Shown piece by piece: positions 22,267 through 24,572 of a stretch of DNA of 24,572 nt; position 1 is the first letter of the stretch, and each line of letters opens with the position of its first letter. Both the position numbers and the translations under genes were made by a program. The notes beneath the pieces are model-generated. The model was not told where the DNA came from, made no database searches, and was given only the letters and a program-made list of their open reading frames with translations. The DNA is taken from IMG/VR virus record IMGVR_UViG_3300047585_000021, positions 1-24,572 of that record. One strand, written 5' to 3'. Source of the DNA: a virus.

Positions 22267-22526
22267 ACCCATGGAGCCTATGGGACCGCTTGAAAGACAT
22301 CGGGCTGACCATCCTGGGCGCGTTCGCGATCGAGTCGCAGATCCGGTCGCCGCACCCGAACGGGCTGGTGATCGGCGCGGGCCTGGCGCTCACCGTGCCC
22401 GACGTCGCCCGCAAGGTCAGAGCGCTGCTGCCAGGGCCTGGCGATGGGGAACCCTCGGAGCCGGAGCCGCCAACATCGGGGTCGCCATCGGAATCCTCAC
22501 GGCGGGAGGTGTCCGGTGGTAAGTGA
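22263..22526 (+). CDS. Small two-segment membrane protein (holin candidate)
   Basis: The 87-residue protein starts at a GTG overlapping the preceding stop. It has two hydrophobic segments (LTILGAFAIESQI, residues ~15-27, and GLVIGAGLALTVPDVARKV, ~34-52), then a Pro/Ser/Glu-rich hydrophilic tail. Two helices and a charged tail in under 90 residues fit a holin or antiholin, and it lies just ahead of a GH25-like gene. No family-specific motif is recognised, so the assignment rests on topology and context. Its end overlaps the start of the next gene by 11 bases. Confidence 0.75.
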   Translation: MNPWSLWDRLKDIGLTILGAFAIESQIRSPHPNGLVIGAGLALTVPDVARKVRALLPGPGDGEPSEPEPPTSGSPSESSRREVSGGK

Positions 22527-22956
22527 AGGTGACGGCCATGCGCCGGGTGACCCGCGGGGGCAGATGAAGCAGATAGTGAACCTGGCGCGCGGGCCGAAGG
22601 GTGAGCAGGGCGACACTGGCCAGCGGGGTGCGCGCGGGCCGGCCATGAGCGGGCCTGTCCGCCGCGCGATCGTCTACCTGTGCGTCGGGGCGTTCACCAT
22701 CGGCGGCGCGAACCTGCTGTGGACCAATCAGGCCGTGAACTCCTATAAGGCTGGCCAGGCAGCCGAGCAGGCCACCGCGCAGCGCCAAGGCGAGATGCTC
22801 GAGCACAAGCTGTGCACCACATTCGGGAGCCTGGCTGCACTGAAACCGCCGCCCGGCAATCCGCACACCAATCCGAGCAGGGCCTACGAGCAGGGCGAGC
22901 ACGCCATCCTCGACCAGGTCGGCCCCGACCTGCAATGCCCGAAGGAGCAACCATGA
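22516..22956 (+). CDS. One-pass membrane protein with collagen-like stretch
   Basis: The 146-residue protein contains six G-X-Y triplets (GPKGEQGDTGQRGARGPA, residues ~29-46), then a membrane helix (RRAIVYLCVGAFTIGGANLL, ~52-71) and an outside region with MLEHKLCTTFGSLAALKPPP, NPSRAYEQGEHAILDQVG and a final Cys. From memory, actinophage lysis-region membrane proteins share the 'L-C-x-T-x-x-x-L-A-A-L-x-P-P-x-G-x-x-x-x-N-P-S-R-x-Y' ending. The N-terminus is Gly/Asp-rich. GTG 22516 is chosen because GGGAGG at 22504-22509 lies six bases upstream; an ATG at 22444 would add an Arg/His-rich extension in shadow of the previous gene. A role in lysis (spanin-like or holin regulator) is possible but unproven. 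Confidence 0.8.
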   Translation: MVSEGDGHAPGDPRGQMKQIVNLARGPKGEQGDTGQRGARGPAMSGPVRRAIVYLCVGAFTIGGANLLWTNQAVNSYKAGQAAEQATAQRQGEMLEHKLCTTFGSLAALKPPPGNPHTNPSRAYEQGEHAILDQVGPDLQCPKEQP

Positions 22957-23441
22957 TCACCATGTACGACGCACTGAACCCCGGCAACATCCCCGCCTCG
23001 GCCCGCGTGGTCGGCGGCTACCCGGACCGGTGGGCCCGGGAGGGCTGGGACCGTTTCCCGGGCGCGGTCAAGGTGCTGATCGCCGAGTCGCTCGACCCGG
23101 CGGGACTGTGGCGGCACTGCAACGTCTTCGGCACCGAAGCCGGCGCGCTCACCCCCGCCCAGGTCCGCGAGTGCCTCGAGTACCGGCAGGGCCTCGGCAA
23201 GCACGGCAACACCGTCTACTGTTCCGCTGACATCCTCAAGGAGGTCCAGGAGGCATGCCACGGGCTGGACTACTGGCTGTGGCTGGCCGACTGGCTCGGG
23301 CAGCCCGAGGACCTCGAGCGGGCCGCGCTGGTCCAGTACCGGGGGAATGTGGCGCCGGGCTACGATCTGTCGGCCGTTTTCAGCGCGCAGTGGCTGGAGG
23401 AGATCGACGAGGCCAACCGGCCCTGGCCGCTGGCTGCATAG
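22953..23441 (+). CDS. GH25-like / DUF1906-like protein, possible endolysin or remnant
   Basis: The 162-residue protein reads MYDALNPGNIPASARVVGGY, WDRFPGAVKVLIAESLDP, GALTPAQVRECLEYRQGLGK, NTVYCSADILKEVQ, LDYWLWLADWLGQPEDL and VQYRGNVAPGYDLSAVFSAQ. This matches, from memory, short TIM-barrel-like proteins of actinobacterial phages related to GH25 muramidases. In that family the middle normally reads L-D-V-E-x-G-(D/N)-A-T-P; here it is CNVFGTEAGALTP, so the D-x-E pair is disturbed and activity is uncertain. GGAGCAA precedes ATG 22953, which overlaps the previous stop (ATGA); ATG 22962 is also possible. It closes the plus-strand lysis group. No secretion signal is visible, as usual for holin-dependent phage enzymes. 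Confidence 0.78.
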   Translation: MITMYDALNPGNIPASARVVGGYPDRWAREGWDRFPGAVKVLIAESLDPAGLWRHCNVFGTEAGALTPAQVRECLEYRQGLGKHGNTVYCSADILKEVQEACHGLDYWLWLADWLGQPEDLERAALVQYRGNVAPGYDLSAVFSAQWLEEIDEANRPWPLAA

Positions 23442-23571
23442 TACTCTGGCCGCAGAATCTACAGCGCTGGCGCGGCGGCGCGGACCCGCAAACGCAGGCC
23501 CGAAGTGCGGCTCAGCCCTCCCGCGCACCATAGCTACACCGCCAGGTACCGGAGATCGGCACCGGAACGGC

Positions 23572-23599
23572 GTGGCCCCGGCCGTGATCCACGGGGCAC
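23572..23599 (+). terminator. Possible terminator hairpin between convergent operons
   Basis: GCCCCG (23575-23580) pairs with CGGGGC (23592-23597) around an 11-base loop; with one bulged G the stem extends to GTGGCCCCG/CGGGGCAC. It lies in the 165-base gap between the end of the plus-strand lysis genes and the end of the minus-strand operon, where a bidirectional terminator is expected. No U-tract follows, which is common in actinobacteria. The rest of the gap (23442-23571) shows nothing recognisable. Confidence 0.4.
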
Positions 23600-23606
23600 C
23601 TCTCAC

Positions 23607-23690
23607 CTAGTGCACGACCAGGGCCGCGACCACCGCCGCGAGCATGACCACGGCCACGACCGCGAAGGCGATCCTGCCGCCGAGATTCAT
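23607..23690 (-). CDS. 27-residue single-helix membrane mini-protein
   Basis: A 27-codon frame starts at an ATG overlapping the stop of the preceding minus-strand gene (ATGA, 23687-23690). It encodes MNLGGRIAFAVVAVVMLAAV followed by VAALVVH, nearly all one hydrophobic helix. The overlap, matching the 4-base overlaps of the rest of this operon, and the clean hydrophobic pattern support translation. A small membrane peptide in a conjugation-type operon could assist transfer or spread functions, but no homologue can be named. Confidence 0.55.
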   Translation of the reverse strand: MNLGGRIAFAVVAVVMLAAVVAALVVH

Positions 23691-23923
23691 TTCCGCCGCT
23701 CCCGGTAGTCGATCGAGCCGCGCACGATCCGGTGCACCGTCCGCGACCCGAACCGCTGGCGCCGTCCGGAGCCGCCGCACCGGCCGCAGTTGCCGAACCG
23801 CTTGGCGTTGCTCCCGGCGTTCCGGCCGGTGCCCTTGCATTTGCCGCACGGGCCGAACGGCCAGAAGTACAGGCTGACCGCCCAGCAGGCGAGCGCGCCG
23901 ACGGCGACTAAGAAGAGGATCAC
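23687..23923 (-). CDS. One-helix membrane protein with DnaJ-like CxxCxGxG motifs
   Basis: The 78-residue protein starts at GTG 23923, which overlaps the stop of the upstream gene and has GGGAGGG about eight bases upstream. Residues 2-~20 are a membrane helix (ILFLVAVGALACWAVSLYF). Then come CGKCKGTG and CGRCGGSG, two CxxCxGxG units like the zinc finger of DnaJ, and a basic tail (RRQRFGSRTVHRIVRGSIDY). From memory such small 'helix + CxxCxGxG' proteins occur beside FtsK-like transfer genes of actinomycete mobile elements and in some actinophages; their role is unknown. A longer reading to 23998 overlaps the upstream gene and is not preferred. Confidence 0.8.
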   Translation of the reverse strand: MILFLVAVGALACWAVSLYFWPFGPCGKCKGTGRNAGSNAKRFGNCGRCGGSGRRQRFGSRTVHRIVRGSIDYRERRK

Positions 23924-24168
23924 CGGCCGCCCTCCCGCCGCGTGGCCCGCGTGTCGTCGCCGAACGCGGCGCCGAGCCGGTGGCAAGCGCACGAGCACGA
24001 GCCGGCATCGCAGCTGGCGTGCCGGTGCTTCCGGCAGTCCTCTGAGGCCCCTACCGGGGTAGGGCCCGTACTACCTCTCGCCGACCTGCGGTTATTCCGC
24101 CCATTCCTACCCGCCCCTACCGGGGCACCCGCGCTGGCCTGGGCGGTAGGAGGTAGGGGGCTGGTCAC
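23920..24168 (-). CDS. Small Cys/His-rich protein of transfer-type operon
   Basis: The 82-residue product has a flexible Gly/Ala/Arg-rich first half and a Cys/His cluster, EDCRKHRHASCDAGSCSCACHR, which should bind zinc. GTG 24168 overlaps the stop of the translocase gene (GTGA), and its own stop overlaps the next GTG (GTGA), so it is embedded in a chain of coupled genes. This tight chaining and the compact Cys cluster are the reasons to accept it despite its size. Its N-terminal coding part contains repeated (A/T)-P-V-G-A steps encoded by a 13-bp direct repeat. Function is unknown. Confidence 0.68.
   Translation of the reverse strand: MTSPLPPTAQASAGAPVGAGRNGRNNRRSARGSTGPTPVGASEDCRKHRHASCDAGSCSCACHRLGAAFGDDTRATRREGGR
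24046..24160. repeat. 13-bp direct repeat, hairpin and GGTAGG-type motif cluster
   Basis: GCCCCTACCGGGG occurs exactly at 24047-24059 and 24113-24125 (66 bp apart). The first copy is part of an inverted repeat, GGCCC(C)TAC-CGGG-GTAGGGCC (24046-24066). CTACC or GGTAG cores occur about seven times within this ~115 bp. They overlap the 5' coding part of the small Cys/His-rich gene. They could be operator-like sites or simply repeated coding sequence. Confidence 0.45.
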
Positions 24169-24572
24169 GCCTGCCCCCGGATCTGCTCGATATCGGCCCT
24201 GCGGCACCCCATCAGGTTCTGGCCGAACATCTTCACCTGCACACTCGGCACGCCCAGCGCCCGGCAGTCGGCCGACACGCTGTCCGGCGTGGCGTCCTGC
24301 CACCGCTCCGGGAACTGCGTGGCCAGCCGGCCGGTCAGCACCTGCCAGTGCAGCCCCGGGTCGGAGCCGAACACGGCCAGCACGTCGGCCAGCACGTCGC
24401 GGGCGGGCGCTTCGGCCTCGATCCCGGCCGCCATGCCGGTCAGCGTCCCGGCACGCTCACGCAGCGCCCTGGCCGCGATCAGGATGCGCTCGGCGTCCTG
24501 ACTGTCGGCCAGGTAGGTGCGCACCGTCGGCGACCGGTCAGAGGCCCCGCGCAGGATGCCGACGCCCTTGTA
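24165..24572 (-). CDS. FtsK/SpoIIIE-type DNA translocase, C-terminal part (5' end outside window)
   Basis: The frame is open to the window edge on the minus strand; 135 residues are visible. They read YKGVGILRGASDRSPTVRTY, LADSQDAERILIAARALRER, AGTLTGMAAG, then a second domain VLADVLAVFGSDPGLHWQVL, TGRLATQFPERWQDATPDSV, SADCRALGVPSVQVKMFGQN, MGCRRADIEQI. The first block (K-G-x-G-x-L-x-G ... V-R-T-Y-x-x-D-x-x-x-A-E-R-I) is the end of the ATPase domain of actinobacterial FtsK-like TraB/TraSA proteins. The second is the winged-helix-like C-terminal part that follows it in such proteins and would bind DNA. In actinomycete integrative conjugative elements this protein moves double-stranded DNA between cells. 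The Walker motifs are outside the window. It heads a coupled four-gene operon. Confidence 0.82.
   Translation of the reverse strand, partial: YKGVGILRGASDRSPTVRTYLADSQDAERILIAARALRERAGTLTGMAAGIEAEAPARDVLADVLAVFGSDPGLHWQVLTGRLATQFPERWQDATPDSVSADCRALGVPSVQVKMFGQNLMGCRRADIEQIRGQA

Noticed and set aside
23454-23530. Possible tRNA ending in ACCA before the convergent gap
   Set aside because: No T-arm motif (GGTTC-A/G-A) and no consistent acceptor or anticodon stems were found.
1-24572. CRISPR array, insertion sequence or transposase
   Set aside because: No regularly spaced short repeats with unique spacers and no transposase or terminal inverted repeats were seen.

Overview
The window is a stretch of very GC-rich DNA (roughly 70% G+C by eye, with GTG starts and G/C third codon positions) carrying the late region of a siphovirus-type tailed phage or prophage of an actinobacterium (Streptomyces or a relative). 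The gene families, their order and the ATGA/GTGA/TGATG overlaps between genes fit actinophages. No integrase, terminase, portal, replication gene, tRNA or attachment site lies inside the window, so free phage, prophage and integrated hybrid element cannot be told apart from this sequence alone.

Region 1 (1-4432, head): the C-terminal part of a prohead-protease-like protein, an HK97-fold major capsid protein, a small probable decoration protein, then a second, shorter HK97-fold capsid paralogue, followed by two small Cys-containing head proteins. Region 2 (4433-7678, connector): a protein with a papain-like Cys/His arrangement, a 28-residue one-helix membrane mini-protein, a head-tail adaptor, a Cys-rich small protein, a neck/tail-completion protein and a tail-terminator-like protein. 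Region 3 (7675-14190, tail tube and tape measure): a tail-tube-like protein enlarged by two inserted domains, a conserved actinophage protein, a second tail-tube protein that appears to lack a normal start codon, an HNH homing-endonuclease-like gene, a tail assembly chaperone pair joined by a probable -1 frameshift at CCCTTTG, and the tape measure protein. Region 4 (14200-21509, tail tip): two fibre-like proteins, a 1557-residue minor tail protein with a glycosidase-like domain fused in front of the usual tail part, and a small beta-rich tip protein.

Region 5 (21515-23441): one reverse-strand gene resembling DUF6221, then a lysis-like group of three small membrane proteins (one with a collagen-like stretch) and a GH25-like/DUF1906-like protein. 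Region 6 (23607-24572, minus strand, convergent with the rest): a tightly overlapping four-gene operon that begins with the C-terminal end of an FtsK/SpoIIIE-type DNA translocase like those of actinomycete integrative conjugative elements (TraSA/TraB type), followed by a Cys/His-rich small protein, a one-helix protein with DnaJ-like CxxCxGxG motifs, and a 27-residue membrane mini-protein.

How it works together: the plus-strand genes would build the procapsid, connector, flexible non-contractile tail and adsorption tip, and then release the particles. The minus-strand genes belong to a different functional block (DNA translocation or transfer). The points most worth following are the phage/conjugative-element junction, the tandem capsid paralogues, the glycosidase-like tail domain, and a beta module inserted into three otherwise unrelated virion proteins.
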